DNA of 64,000 nucleotides. It comes from an uncultured Oscillospiraceae bacterium (GTDB lineage: Bacteria > Bacillota > Clostridia > Oscillospirales > Ruminococcaceae). Location of the stretch: assembly GCA_949295465.1 (NCBI GenBank), contig CASFKY010000001.1, positions 1 to 64,000 on the forward strand, given 5' to 3'. Positions 52,644 through 60,984 of the stretch are shown in pieces; the first letter of the stretch is position 1; each line of letters starts with the position of its first letter. The position numbers and the translations under genes were made by a program. Under the pieces are notes generated by a model. It did not search any database. It worked only from the letters and a program-made list of their open reading frames with translations, and had not been told where the DNA came from.

Positions 52644-53412
52644 ATCGGCCGGCGCTCGCTTCAGGCAGGGCCTGCTCTCCGGGCTGCCGGGCCAGAAACT
52701 CCTCAATGGCCTGGACCGTCTGGGCCTGCTGCTCCTGGGCCGAGATGGTGGCGGGCGCATCCCCTTTCTGGGGGCCGTAGTTGCCGAACTGGGCGTGATT
52801 GCCGCCCTGGATCTCCACCACATTTTCGGTGTAGTCGATCTTATCCTCCACGCTCTGGTTGAGGGAACCATAAACGGTGAGGGTGTTTTCGGGGGGATAG
52901 TCCCCATAGAGGTAGGCCCCCAGCAGGATGAGACCCTCCACCTGGTCCGGGTGGTCGGCGGCAAACCGGGAGGCCATGGCCCCGCCCATGGAGTGTCCGC
53001 CCAGGTACCAGTGCCGGATTTCGGGGAAGGCCTCCATCACCGCCCCCGCGGCATCTTCATCAAAGATGGCCATGCGGAAGGGCATCTTCACCAGGATGCA
53101 CTCCACGCCCAATCGTCGGATCTGGTCCAACAGAGGCAGATAGGCCTCTGCCTCCACCTTTGCCCCCGGGTAAAAGATGAGGGCCGTGTCGGCGGGCACC
53201 GAGGGAGAGAGGAGGACCCAGTCTTGCTCCACCTCAATGCCGTCCTCCCCTGCCAGCACCTCCAGGGCCACCCCGTCGGCGGGGTAGTAGTCAGAGAGAT
53301 ACCAAAAACAGGCGCCGGCCAGCCCTGCCAGGACCAGCAGCGCCGCCGCGCCGGCCAGAGCCAGCTTTTTGCGCAGGGAAAATGGGGGACGGGAAGCGCG
53401 TGGATGTTTCAA
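52642..53412 (-). CDS. Membrane-anchored alpha/beta hydrolase
   Basis: 256 residues. N-terminal signal anchor (LALAGAAALLVLAGLAGACFW), then an alpha/beta hydrolase with the nucleophile elbow GGHSMGGAMA, acidic residue near LTVYGSLNQSVED and His in GGNHAQFGNYGPQKGD. Resembles the Abhydrolase_5/DUF-type secreted esterases; substrate unknown. A TTG start at 53412 is proposed because AAAGGAGG lies 8 bp upstream; the ATG at 53445 precedes that site. First cargo gene at the left end of the sigK element. Confidence 0.85.
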   Translation of the reverse strand: MKHPRASRPPFSLRKKLALAGAAALLVLAGLAGACFWYLSDYYPADGVALEVLAGEDGIEVEQDWVLLSPSVPADTALIFYPGAKVEAEAYLPLLDQIRRLGVECILVKMPFRMAIFDEDAAGAVMEAFPEIRHWYLGGHSMGGAMASRFAADHPDQVEGLILLGAYLYGDYPPENTLTVYGSLNQSVEDKIDYTENVVEIQGGNHAQFGNYGPQKGDAPATISAQEQQAQTVQAIEEFLARQPGEQALPEASAGR

Positions 53413-53474
53413 GGCGGGATCCTCCTTTGTCTTTGAGCCGGGCATCCCCGGCCTTTGGGGTTTGATTCTCCCCC

Positions 53475-53503
53475 ATTATATCAGCCCTGGGGCGGCATAA
53501 CAA
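53475..53503 (-). promoter_or_regulatory. Promoter of the alpha/beta hydrolase gene
   Basis: Minus strand: -35 TTGTTA (53503-53498), 17-bp spacer, consensus -10 TATAAT (53480-53475). Confidence 0.65.
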
Positions 53504-53513
53504 CGCGAAGGCG

Positions 53514-53553
53514 CAAAAAATCAAGGCTCCCCGGGCTTTGCCGGGGAGCCTTG
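53514..53553 (-). terminator. hcp terminator
   Basis: Minus strand stem GGCTCCCCGG / CCGGGGAGCC followed by TTGATTTTTT, 36 bp past the hcp stop. Confidence 0.88.
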
Positions 53554-53588
53554 CCGAGGACAGGGTCAGGCGCAAAAGAGAAGCCGGG

Positions 53589-55220
53589 TCATGCCTCGCC
53601 CAAAAAGAGCTCCAGGTCCCCTTCCGCCGTGCCGATGCCGGCGATGCCGAACTGCTCCACCAGCACCCGGGCCACGTTGGGGCTGAGGAAGGCGGGCAGA
53701 GTGGGGCCCAGATGGATGTTCTTCACCCCCAGCGAGAGCAGCGCCAGCAGCACGATCACCGCTTTCTGCTCGTACCAGGCAATGTTGTAGACGATGGGCA
53801 GGTCGTTGATGTCCGCAAGGCCAAAGACTTCCTTCAGCTTGAGGGCGATCACCGCCAGCGAGTAGGAGTCGTTGCACTGGCCCGCGTCCAGCACCCGGGG
53901 GATACCCCCGATCTGCCCCAGGTCCAGCTTGTTATAGCGATACTTGGCGCAGCCGGCGGTGAGGATCACCGTATCCCCGGGCAGTTTGCGGGCAAATTGG
54001 GTGTAGTACTCCCGGCTTTTGGCCCGGCCGTCACAGCCGGCCATCACCACAAACTTGCGGATGGCGCCGCTCTTCACGGCTTCCACCACCTGGTCGGCCA
54101 GGGCCATCACCTGATGGTGGGCAAAGCCGCCCAGGATTTCCCCGGTCTCCAGCTGGGTGGGCGGCGGGCAGTGTTTGGCCTGCTGGATGAGGGGAGAAAA
54201 GTCCTTCTCCTCCCCCACCCCGCCGGGAATGTGCCGGCAGCCCGGGTAGCCCGCCGCCCCGGTGGTGTACAGCCGGCCCTGGTAGCTGGGCTTGGGGGGC
54301 ACGATGCAGTTGGTGGTCATCAGGATGGGGCCGTTGAAGGCCTCGAATTCCTCCCTCTGCTTCCACCAGGCGTTGCCGTAGTTGCCCACAAAGTGGGGAT
54401 ACTTCTTGAAGGCCGGGTAATAGTGGGCGGGCAGCATCTCCGAATGGGTGTACACGTCCACCCCGGTGTCCCGGGTCTGCTCCAGCAGCTGCTCCAGATC
54501 CCGCAGGTCGTGTCCGGACACCAGGATGCCGGGCCGGCTGCCCACCCCCAGCTTCACCCGGGTCATCTCGGGCTGGCCGTAGGTGCCGGTGTTAGCCTCG
54601 TCCAGAAGGGCCATCCCCCGCACGCCGTACCGGCCCACCTCCAGGGTCAGGTCCACCAGCTCCTGGACCGAAAGGCTGTCGTCCAGGGTGGCGGCCAGGG
54701 CCTTTTGCAGGAAAGCGTCCAGCTCCGGGTCCTCCCGCAGCAGGGCGTTGGCGTGCTTGGTGTAGGCGGACAAGCCCTTGAGCCCGTAGGTGATCAGCTC
54801 CCGCAGGGAGCGGATATCCTCATTTTGGGTGGCCAGCACCCCCACCCGGGCCGCCTTGGCCGGGTATTCGGCCTCGCTGCCCTCCCACAGGGCCGCCTCG
54901 GGCAGTCCCTCCCGGCTGTGCAGCAGGGCCAGCAGCTCCCTCTTGGTCTGGAGGGTCTCGCTCACCCGGGCCCGGATGGCCTCCTTGTCAAAATTGGCGT
55001 TGGTGATGGTGACAAACAGGTTCAGGGTGATGAGGTGATTGGTCTGCCGGGGTACCTGGCCGCCCTCGGACCGCAGGCGGGTGGTCACCGCCGCAAGGCC
55101 CCGGGTCACATAGACCAGCAGATCCTGCAAAGCCGCCACCTCCGGCGTCTTGCCGCAGACCCCCGCCTGGGTGCAGCCGGCGGTTTCCTGACACTGATAG
55201 CAGAACATCTTGTTTTCCAT
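53589..55220 (-). CDS. hcp: Hybrid cluster protein (hydroxylamine/NO reductase)
   Basis: 543-residue Fe-S/hybrid-cluster enzyme of anaerobes protecting against nitric oxide and hydroxylamine. The N-terminal [4Fe-4S] site reads [20 protein letters not shown], that is CxxC-x5-C-x5-C; most family members I know have about 7-8 residues before the third Cys, so this loop is shortened. Hybrid-cluster ligands lie in [30 protein letters not shown] and CNDSYS. Divergent to a Crp/Fnr regulator with a palindromic site between, the pattern of HcpR control. Confidence 0.93.
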   Translation of the reverse strand: MENKMFCYQCQETAGCTQAGVCGKTPEVAALQDLLVYVTRGLAAVTTRLRSEGGQVPRQTNHLITLNLFVTITNANFDKEAIRARVSETLQTKRELLALLHSREGLPEAALWEGSEAEYPAKAARVGVLATQNEDIRSLRELITYGLKGLSAYTKHANALLREDPELDAFLQKALAATLDDSLSVQELVDLTLEVGRYGVRGMALLDEANTGTYGQPEMTRVKLGVGSRPGILVSGHDLRDLEQLLEQTRDTGVDVYTHSEMLPAHYYPAFKKYPHFVGNYGNAWWKQREEFEAFNGPILMTTNCIVPPKPSYQGRLYTTGAAGYPGCRHIPGGVGEEKDFSPLIQQAKHCPPPTQLETGEILGGFAHHQVMALADQVVEAVKSGAIRKFVVMAGCDGRAKSREYYTQFARKLPGDTVILTAGCAKYRYNKLDLGQIGGIPRVLDAGQCNDSYSLAVIALKLKEVFGLADINDLPIVYNIAWYEQKAVIVLLALLSLGVKNIHLGPTLPAFLSPNVARVLVEQFGIAGIGTAEGDLELFLGEA

Positions 55221-55264
55221 AAAAATCCTCCTGGATGGGTTTGAAAATCCTCTCGGTATGAGTC

Positions 55265-55294
55265 TTGACTTTCTGAGGCAGAGTATACTATATT
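55265..55294 (+). promoter_or_regulatory. Promoter of the Crp/Fnr regulator gene
   Basis: -35 TTGACT (55265-55270), 18-bp spacer, -10 TATATT (55289-55294); the palindromic operator begins 5 bp downstream, covering the start point. Confidence 0.55.
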
Positions 55295-55298
55295 GATC

Positions 55299-55324
55299 AC
55301 AACAATACTGTTGTATTTACAACA
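55299..55324. promoter_or_regulatory. Palindromic Crp/Fnr-type operator between hcp and its regulator
   Basis: Perfect dyad ACAACA-ATAC-TGTTGT (55299-55314), which shares its right half with a second dyad TGTTGT-ATTT-ACAACA (55309-55324). The 6-4-6 geometry is that of Crp/Fnr-family sites. It lies between divergent hcp and the Crp/Fnr gene, so both could be controlled from it. Confidence 0.75.
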
Positions 55325-55338
55325 ATTGAGGATTTTTT

Positions 55339-56010
55339 ATGGATTTTGTGTTTTTGAGCAAGACGGCTCTGTTCCGGGGCACTGCCCCGGGAGAGGCGGA
55401 GGAGATGCTGGGCTGCCTGGGTGCCCTGACCCGGGAGTTCGGCCGGGGAGAACAGGTCCTGCGCCGGGGAGACCCGGTGCGGGCGTTGGGGATGGTGCTG
55501 ACCGGCAGCGTATTGATCCAGAGCGACGACGTGTGGGGCAACACCACCGTGCTGGACAGCGTGGGGCCGGGACAGATCTTTGCCGAGACCTACGCCTGCG
55601 CCCCCGGCGAACCCCTGATGGTGGACGTGGTGGCGGCAGAGCCGGCCCAGGTGCTGTTTTTGAACACCGAGCGGGTGCTGACGGTCTGCTCCCACGCCTG
55701 CGGCCACCACAGCAAGCTGATCCGCAACCTGCTCTTTATCTCGGCCCAGAAAAACCTGACCCTCTCCCGCAAGATTTTTTACACCTCGGCCCGGTCCATC
55801 CGGGGGCGGCTGCTCAGCTATCTTTCGGACCAGGCCGTCCGCCGGGGCAGCAACCGTTTTCTCATCCCCTTCAATCGCCAGCAGCTGGCCGACTACCTGA
55901 ATGTGGACCGAAGCGCCCTCTCCAATGAGCTGAGCAAGATGCAGCGGGAGGGCCTTTTGCGCACCCGGCGCAATGAATTTGAACTGTACCACCTGCCCCG
56001 GGAATCGTAA
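55339..56010 (+). CDS. Crp/Fnr family transcriptional regulator (HcpR-like)
   Basis: 223 residues: cyclic-nucleotide-binding-type sensor domain (about 10-120, with GPGQIFAETYAC), long dimer helix, and a Crp-type helix-turn-helix near the end (NRQQLADYLNVDRSALSNEL). No N-terminal four-Cys cluster of Fnr type is present. Its position next to hcp and the palindrome between them suggest it senses NO or redox state and activates hcp, as HcpR does; heme binding is not visible from sequence. Confidence 0.88.
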   Translation: MDFVFLSKTALFRGTAPGEAEEMLGCLGALTREFGRGEQVLRRGDPVRALGMVLTGSVLIQSDDVWGNTTVLDSVGPGQIFAETYACAPGEPLMVDVVAAEPAQVLFLNTERVLTVCSHACGHHSKLIRNLLFISAQKNLTLSRKIFYTSARSIRGRLLSYLSDQAVRRGSNRFLIPFNRQQLADYLNVDRSALSNELSKMQREGLLRTRRNEFELYHLPRES

Positions 56011-56027
56011 CCCTGCATATACGCCAG

Positions 56028-56080
56028 CAGGCCGGCCGCAGCCCCTTTTGAGGGACCGCGGCCGGCCTGTGCGCGTTTTT
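56028..56080 (+). terminator. Terminator after the Crp/Fnr gene
   Basis: Perfect 12-bp stem CAGGCCGGCCGC / GCGGCCGGCCTG followed by TGCGCGTTTTT; it touches the end of the convergent LysR gene. Confidence 0.8.
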
Positions 56081-56961
56081 CAGTTTTGGGGCTGAGCCAG
56101 TTCCTCCAGCAATGCCTCCCGGTATCGGTCCGCCGCCGGGGAAAATCTCTGGTGCCTCTTCCAGACCAGGTAGCTTTCGGCCTGGCAGGGCGGATCCAGC
56201 GGGAGAAAGCGAAGGTCGGTACCGGCGGTGTTGAGGATCTTGTCCAGACAGACCGCGCAGCCCATGCCGGAGCGCACCATCAGAGAACCGTTGAACACCA
56301 GGGTGTAGGTGCCCGCCACCTGCACCCTGGCGGCTTTTTGGCCGAACCAGTCGCTGAGCAGCCCGTTTTTCAGAGCCTGGCGGGAGAGAATCAGAGGCTG
56401 GCCCAGCAGCTGTTCCAGCTCCACCCTCTCCTGGCCGGCCAGGGGGTGATCCTGCCGCACCAAAAGGCCCCAGGTGTCCCGGTGGGGCAGGCTCACCGCC
56501 TGGTAACGGGTCAGGTCCACCGGGGCAAAGACCAGCCCGAAATCAATGAGCCCCTTTTCCAGCCGGTCACAGATCTCCATGCTGTCGCCGCTGTAGAGAT
56601 GAAAGCATACCCCCGGGGCATGCAGGCGCTCGGCCGCCCCGGTGAGCAGCTGTACCCCCACCGTCTCTCCCGCGCCCAGGTAGATGTCGCCGGAGAGGTT
56701 TTTGTCCGCCTGGCTCACCTCCCGCTCGGTCTTGTCCACCAGGTCCAGGATCTCCTCGGCCCGCCGCTGAAGCAAAAGCCCCTCGCCGGTGAGGCTCACG
56801 CTGCGGCTGCCCCGCACCAGAAGGGTCTGGCCCAACTCCTCCTCCAGTTCCCGGATCTGGCGGGAGAGCGTGGGCTGGGTGATGTGCAGCCGCTCGGCTG
56901 CCCCGGTGACGCTGCCCTCCCGAGCCACCGCCAGAAAGTATTTCAGCAGGCGCAGTTCCAT
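56080..56961 (-). CDS. LysR family transcriptional regulator
   Basis: 293 residues. N-terminal winged helix MELRLLKYFLAVAREGSVTG with AAERLHITQPTLSRQIRELE, then a periplasmic-binding-like effector domain (about 90-290). ATG 56961 gives the canonical LysR start; longer reading adds 25 unrelated residues. Divergent to the alcohol dehydrogenase-reductase pair, with two inverted repeats in the shared intergenic region, so it most likely controls them. Effector unknown. Confidence 0.92.
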   Translation of the reverse strand: MELRLLKYFLAVAREGSVTGAAERLHITQPTLSRQIRELEEELGQTLLVRGSRSVSLTGEGLLLQRRAEEILDLVDKTEREVSQADKNLSGDIYLGAGETVGVQLLTGAAERLHAPGVCFHLYSGDSMEICDRLEKGLIDFGLVFAPVDLTRYQAVSLPHRDTWGLLVRQDHPLAGQERVELEQLLGQPLILSRQALKNGLLSDWFGQKAARVQVAGTYTLVFNGSLMVRSGMGCAVCLDKILNTAGTDLRFLPLDPPCQAESYLVWKRHQRFSPAADRYREALLEELAQPQN

Positions 56962-57030
56962 TGGGATTCCCCCTTTCGGCCTTCGTATAGCTGTATTATA
57001 CAAAATGGCCTGCCCCCTGCGCAAGAAGTG

Positions 57031-57083
57031 TTTCATGCCCTGTGAGCATGAAAAGAAATGTGAGAGAAGTATTTGTCATTTCT
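57031..57083. promoter_or_regulatory. Inverted repeats in the LysR/alcohol dehydrogenase intergenic region
   Basis: Two perfect dyads: TTTCATGC-N7-GCATGAAA (57031-57053) and AGAAATG-N16-CATTTCT (57054-57083). The second overlaps the -35 of the alcohol dehydrogenase promoter. They are likely LysR-type binding sites for the divergent regulator. Confidence 0.6.
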
Positions 57084-57101
57084 TTGCGGCGGGGGTACAC
57101 T
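57073..57101 (+). promoter_or_regulatory. Promoter of the alcohol dehydrogenase-reductase pair
   Basis: -35 TTGTCA (57073-57078), 17-bp spacer, -10 TACACT (57096-57101), 60 bp before the start codon. Confidence 0.6.
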
Positions 57102-57160
57102 GGAAGGCGGGGCGGGCAGCAGCTGCCGCCCTCATCACAGGCAAGAACGGAGGAACACCC

Positions 57161-58342
57161 ATGCTTGGAAACTTTACCTATCACAACCCCACCCGGCTCC
57201 ATTTCGGGGAACAGGCCCTGGAAGAGCTGGCCGGAGAGCTGAAAGAATACGGCAGCCGGGTGCTGCTGGTGTACGGCGGCGGCTCCATCAAGCGGTACGG
57301 CCTGTACGACCAGGTGGTGGAAGTCCTGAAAAAAAGCGGCAAGGAGATCTTTGAGGTGCCGGACGTGATGCCCAACCCCACGGTGGACAAACTGTACGAG
57401 GGCTGCGCCGCGGCCAAAGCGGCGGATGTGGACCTGATCCTGGCAGTGGGCGGCGGCTCGGTGTGCGACTACGCCAAGGCAGTGTCGGTCTCGGCCTGGT
57501 GCGAGGAGGACCCCTGGGAAAAATACTACCTGCGCATGGAGGAGCCCGACAATCAGATCATCCCGGTGGGCTGCATCCTCACCATGGTGGGCACCGGCTC
57601 GGAGATGAACGGCGGCTCGGTGATCACCAACCCCACCCAGAAGCGGAAGATCGGCCATGTGTTCGGCAGCAATGTGATGCCCCGGTTCACCATCCTGAAC
57701 CCGGCCCTCACCTTCACGGTGCCCCTGCGCCAGATGAGCGCCGGCATCTATGACGCCTTCAACCACATCTGCGAGCAGTATTTTTCCGGCCAGGACGACA
57801 ACACCACCGACTACCTGGCCGAGGGGCTGATGTGCTCGCTGATCGTCAGCTCCCGCCGGGCCCTGAAGGACCCCAAGGACTACGAGGCCCGCAGCAACAT
57901 CATGTGGGCGGCCACCTGGGCCCTGAACACCCTGCTGGCCATGGGCAAATCCACCGACTGGGAGGTGCACATGATCGGCCAGGCGGTGGGCGCCTACACC
58001 GACGCCACCCACGGCATGACCCTCTCGGCGGTGTCCCTGCCCTATTATCGGAAGATCCTGCCCGACGGGCTGCCCAAATTCGCCCGCTTTGCGGCAAACG
58101 TGTGGGGCATCGACGCCCGGGGCAAGAGCCAGGAGGAACTGGCCCTGGCCGGGCTGGACGCCATGAAGGGCTGGATGCAGGAACTGGGCGTGGCCCTGGA
58201 CCTGCGGCAGCTGGGGGTGAAAGAGGAGATGCTGGAGGGCATCGCAGACGGCACCTTCCTGCTCACCGGGGGCTACCGCACCCTCACCCGGCAGGATGTG
58301 ATCGAGATTTTGCGGGAGAGCTTGGAGGGAGAAAACGTATGA
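57161..58342 (+). CDS. Iron-containing alcohol dehydrogenase (YqhD/BdhA-like)
   Basis: 393 residues. N-terminal Rossmann-like domain with YGGGSIKRYGLYD and VGGGSVCDYAK, then helical metal domain: DAFNHICEQYF, and HMIGQAVGAYTDATHGMTLS with the His ligands. This is the NADPH-type aldehyde reductase/butanol dehydrogenase branch (YqhD, BdhA), which reduces short and toxic aldehydes. ATG 57161 has CGGAGGAAC upstream. The stop overlaps the flavoprotein start (ATGA). Divergent LysR regulator likely controls it. Confidence 0.93.
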   Translation: MLGNFTYHNPTRLHFGEQALEELAGELKEYGSRVLLVYGGGSIKRYGLYDQVVEVLKKSGKEIFEVPDVMPNPTVDKLYEGCAAAKAADVDLILAVGGGSVCDYAKAVSVSAWCEEDPWEKYYLRMEEPDNQIIPVGCILTMVGTGSEMNGGSVITNPTQKRKIGHVFGSNVMPRFTILNPALTFTVPLRQMSAGIYDAFNHICEQYFSGQDDNTTDYLAEGLMCSLIVSSRRALKDPKDYEARSNIMWAATWALNTLLAMGKSTDWEVHMIGQAVGAYTDATHGMTLSAVSLPYYRKILPDGLPKFARFAANVWGIDARGKSQEELALAGLDAMKGWMQELGVALDLRQLGVKEEMLEGIADGTFLLTGGYRTLTRQDVIEILRESLEGENV

Positions 58343-58881
58343 GCAAGCAGGTTTTGATCCTCTCCACCAGTCTGCGCCGGGACAGCAACTCGGACCTGCT
58401 GGCGGAGGAATTTGCAAGGGGCGCCCGGGAGACCGGCCACCAGGTTGAAAAGATCAGCCTGGCAGGCAAGAACATCCAGTTCTGCCAGGGCTGCCTGAGC
58501 TGCCAGACCAGCGGCCGGTGCTTTTTGCGGGATGACGCCGACGCCATCGTGCAGGAAAAGATGCTTCCCGCCCAGGTGCTGGTGTTCGCCACCCCCATCT
58601 ACTACTATGGGATGAGCGGCCAGATGAAGACTTTGCTGGACCGGGCCAACCCCCTCTACGCGGGCAATCCCCGGTTCCGGGAGGTATACCTGTTGGCCAC
58701 CGCCGCTGAGGACGGGCGCGGGGTGTGGCAGCGGGCCGCCGAGGGCTTGCAGGGCTGGATCGACTGCTTTGAGGGGGTCCGGCTGGCCGGGGTGGTCTTT
58801 GGGGGCGGCGTCACCGGCCCGGGCGAGATCCGGGGCAGCGAGGCCCTGAAAAAGGCCTATGAGGCAGGCCGGTCCCTGTAA
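58339..58881 (+). CDS. NADPH-dependent FMN reductase-like flavodoxin-fold protein
   Basis: 180 residues. Starts KQVLILSTSLRRDSNSDLLAEEF, the FMN phosphate loop of the NADPH-dependent FMN reductase/iron-sulfur flavoprotein family, with FCQGCLSCQTSGRC (CxxCxxC-type cysteine group) and the flavin-contact segment ATPIYYYGMSGQMKTLLDR. Cysteine spacing resembles iron-sulfur flavoproteins but is also common in simple reductases. Coupled to the alcohol dehydrogenase gene by a 4-bp overlap. Confidence 0.88.
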   Translation: MSKQVLILSTSLRRDSNSDLLAEEFARGARETGHQVEKISLAGKNIQFCQGCLSCQTSGRCFLRDDADAIVQEKMLPAQVLVFATPIYYYGMSGQMKTLLDRANPLYAGNPRFREVYLLATAAEDGRGVWQRAAEGLQGWIDCFEGVRLAGVVFGGGVTGPGEIRGSEALKKAYEAGRSL

Positions 58882-58920
58882 AAAGGGAGCTTTGGGTCTG
58901 CCCCTCTCCTGCCCGGCCGG

Positions 58921-59847
58921 TCAATCTCCAAACCGAAGCTGGGTCTGCCGGCAGGAGGGCATGGGTCGGAGGGTGATCCGATCCTCCGGGCCGGGCCAGC
59001 CGGTGAGCAGCGGGGAGACAGGGTCGTGGCGGGCGGCCGCCCGGGCCGACCGGGTGGCATAGCAGTACCGGCAGCCGCCGGGGCAGGTGTCGTACTCCCC
59101 GATGTCCACGCTCTCGGCACAGCCGCAGGCGGGGCGCTGGCGGGGGTCCTTCTTCGCCTGTAGCGGGCAGCCCATCAGCTGCCCCAGGAGCTCCGGGTCC
59201 ACACAGCGGGCGGGGGCGATGCCGAGGGCGCTGAAATCCTCCTCTTCGGCGCAGGCGCAGAGCTGCAATCCATATTGTTTCGCGATGCGGGCCAGTTTCC
59301 CCGCCAGCCCCAGCCGCTGTGCCGGCAAGGGCGGCCGGGGAGCCAGGCCCGCCATTTTTGTGGCCGTGTGGGGGTACTCGTCCAGAAAGCTGAAGGTGCA
59401 CCGCTCGGTATAAGGGGCCAGCAGTTTGGCCAGCCGCTCAAAATAACAGAGATGGTATTCCGGGGTGTAGCGATCGGTAAAAAAGATGGGGTCGTACCGC
59501 CAGAGCACCCGCCGGGGCCCGATGGCCCGGGAAAGCCGCTGAAAGGCCGGCACCAGCACCTTCCCCTTGGGAGGCAGGGCCCGCTCCACATCCCGGCCGT
59601 AGGGGGTGAGGGTGAACTGAAAATAATAGGGATATCCCCTCAGTTCCTCCAGCCTCTCCAGCATGGGCAGGGGGTTCTTGGTCCAAAAGACGATGCCCTC
59701 CACCGAGGCCGGGTCCAGGCTGACCCGGCTGAGCTGATGGGGATTGCGGGGATTGCGCACCAGCACATAGCCCTCCCGCAGCCGGCCAAAGAACCAGGGA
59801 GCGTAATATTGGGGGATGTCCGTTCTTCTGCTGACGCTGAGAAGCAT
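58921..59847 (-). CDS. DUF1848 family protein (possible Fe-S enzyme)
   Basis: 308 residues. Starts LSVSRRTDIPQYYAPWFFGRL, the DUF1848 signature, with FWTKNPLPML next. The C-terminal half carries CACAEEEDF, then CGCAESVDIGEYDTCPGGCRYCYA, a cysteine pattern resembling a radical-SAM-like [4Fe-4S] site placed at the C-terminus as in spore photoproduct lyase relatives. Function unknown. It follows the EamA gene by 22 bp on the same strand. Confidence 0.88.
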   Translation of the reverse strand: MLLSVSRRTDIPQYYAPWFFGRLREGYVLVRNPRNPHQLSRVSLDPASVEGIVFWTKNPLPMLERLEELRGYPYYFQFTLTPYGRDVERALPPKGKVLVPAFQRLSRAIGPRRVLWRYDPIFFTDRYTPEYHLCYFERLAKLLAPYTERCTFSFLDEYPHTATKMAGLAPRPPLPAQRLGLAGKLARIAKQYGLQLCACAEEEDFSALGIAPARCVDPELLGQLMGCPLQAKKDPRQRPACGCAESVDIGEYDTCPGGCRYCYATRSARAAARHDPVSPLLTGWPGPEDRITLRPMPSCRQTQLRFGD

Positions 59848-59869
59848 GAGGATCTCCTTTGGGGTCTGT

Positions 59870-60736
59870 TCAGCCGAACACTGCCATGATCAGGGTGCCC
59901 GCCGCCATGAGGGCCAGGCCCAGGGCGGCCCGTCGGCTGACGGATTCCTTGAGAAAGAGGGCCGAAAAGGCCACGGTGACCAGGATACTCATCTTGTCAA
60001 TGGGCACCACCACGCTGACGACGCCGCCCTGGATTGCCCCGTAGTAGCACAGCCAGGAGGCCCCGGTGGCAAGGCCGGAGAGAAGGATAAAGCATCCCTC
60101 CCGCCGGTCCAGCCCGGCCAGCAGCTTTTGCTTGCCCCGGGCAAACACCACCAGCCAGGCCATCCCCAGCACCACCACCGTGCGCAGAGCAGTGCCCAGG
60201 TTGGACTCCACCCCGGAGATGCCGATCTTGGCAAGGATGGAGGTGAGGGCCGCAAAGAGGGCCGAACCTGCCGCGTAGACCAGCCATCCTCTGCCCCCGG
60301 CAGTCCGGGCGGAAGGCTGTTTTTCCACCATCAGAAAGATGCCCGCCGCCAGCAGGGCGGTGCCCGCCAGCTTGAGGGGCAGGTGCCCCGTCTCGCCAAA
60401 GCAGAGGATGGCAATGAGCACGGTGAGGACGGTGCTGGATTTGTCGATGGGGGCCACCTTGTTCACATCCCCCAGGGAGAGGGCCTTAAAATAACACAGC
60501 CAGGAGGCCCCTGTGGCAAAGCCGGAGAGGGCCAGGAAAAGCAGGGACCGGCCCGAAATCTGCCCCAGGGTGTTCTCGGAGCCCACCACAAAGACCATCA
60601 GCCAGGAAAAGATCAGCACCACCCCGGTGCGCAGGGCGGTGGCCAGATCAGAATCGGTTTTGCGGATGCCGCACTTGGCCAGAACCGCCGTCACCCCCGC
60701 AAAAAATGCAGAGCCTGCCGCCAGCAGAACCCACAT
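59870..60736 (-). CDS. EamA/DMT family transporter
   Basis: 288 residues, ten membrane helices in two EamA repeats, each with the conserved SGFATGASWLCYFKAL / SGLATGASWLCYYGAI segments and following PIDK motif (VAPIDKSS, VVPIDKMS). Drug/metabolite exporter superfamily; substrate unknown. A promoter lies about 110 bp upstream (60844-60873), with a strong hairpin in the leader. Confidence 0.92.
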   Translation of the reverse strand: MWVLLAAGSAFFAGVTAVLAKCGIRKTDSDLATALRTGVVLIFSWLMVFVVGSENTLGQISGRSLLFLALSGFATGASWLCYFKALSLGDVNKVAPIDKSSTVLTVLIAILCFGETGHLPLKLAGTALLAAGIFLMVEKQPSARTAGGRGWLVYAAGSALFAALTSILAKIGISGVESNLGTALRTVVVLGMAWLVVFARGKQKLLAGLDRREGCFILLSGLATGASWLCYYGAIQGGVVSVVVPIDKMSILVTVAFSALFLKESVSRRAALGLALMAAGTLIMAVFG

Positions 60737-60776
60737 TCTTGTTCGCCTCCCATGGGGCAGCCGCCCCTGTCAAAAG

Positions 60777-60812
60777 GCCTCCCGCCAAAGGGCGGGAGGC
60801 TTCTGTTTTTTG
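60777..60812. terminator. Hairpin in the EamA leader (terminator or attenuator)
   Basis: Perfect 10-bp stem GCCTCCCGCC / GGCGGGAGGC with TTCTGTTTTTT on the plus strand and CTTTTG on the minus strand. On the minus strand it lies between the EamA promoter and start codon, so it could attenuate EamA; on the plus strand it shields the recombinase unit from readthrough. Confidence 0.7.
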
Positions 60813-60843
60813 TATAAGGGGCCCGCCTGACGGGCCCGGCCCT

Positions 60844-60873
60844 ATTATACCACCCCCGTCACCCCGGCTCAAC
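60844..60873 (-). promoter_or_regulatory. Promoter of the EamA-DUF1848 unit
   Basis: Minus strand: -35 TTGAGC (60873-60868), 18-bp spacer, consensus -10 TATAAT (60849-60844). Confidence 0.6.
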
Positions 60874-60984
60874 TCCCGCCCGGGGGACAGGCAAGGCGGC
60901 CTCTCAAGCCGCATATCCTGTACCAAACCCCCGAAAGAGCCGGATCACCGGCAGAGAACCTCATCACAGAAAGAAGGCCCCGCC

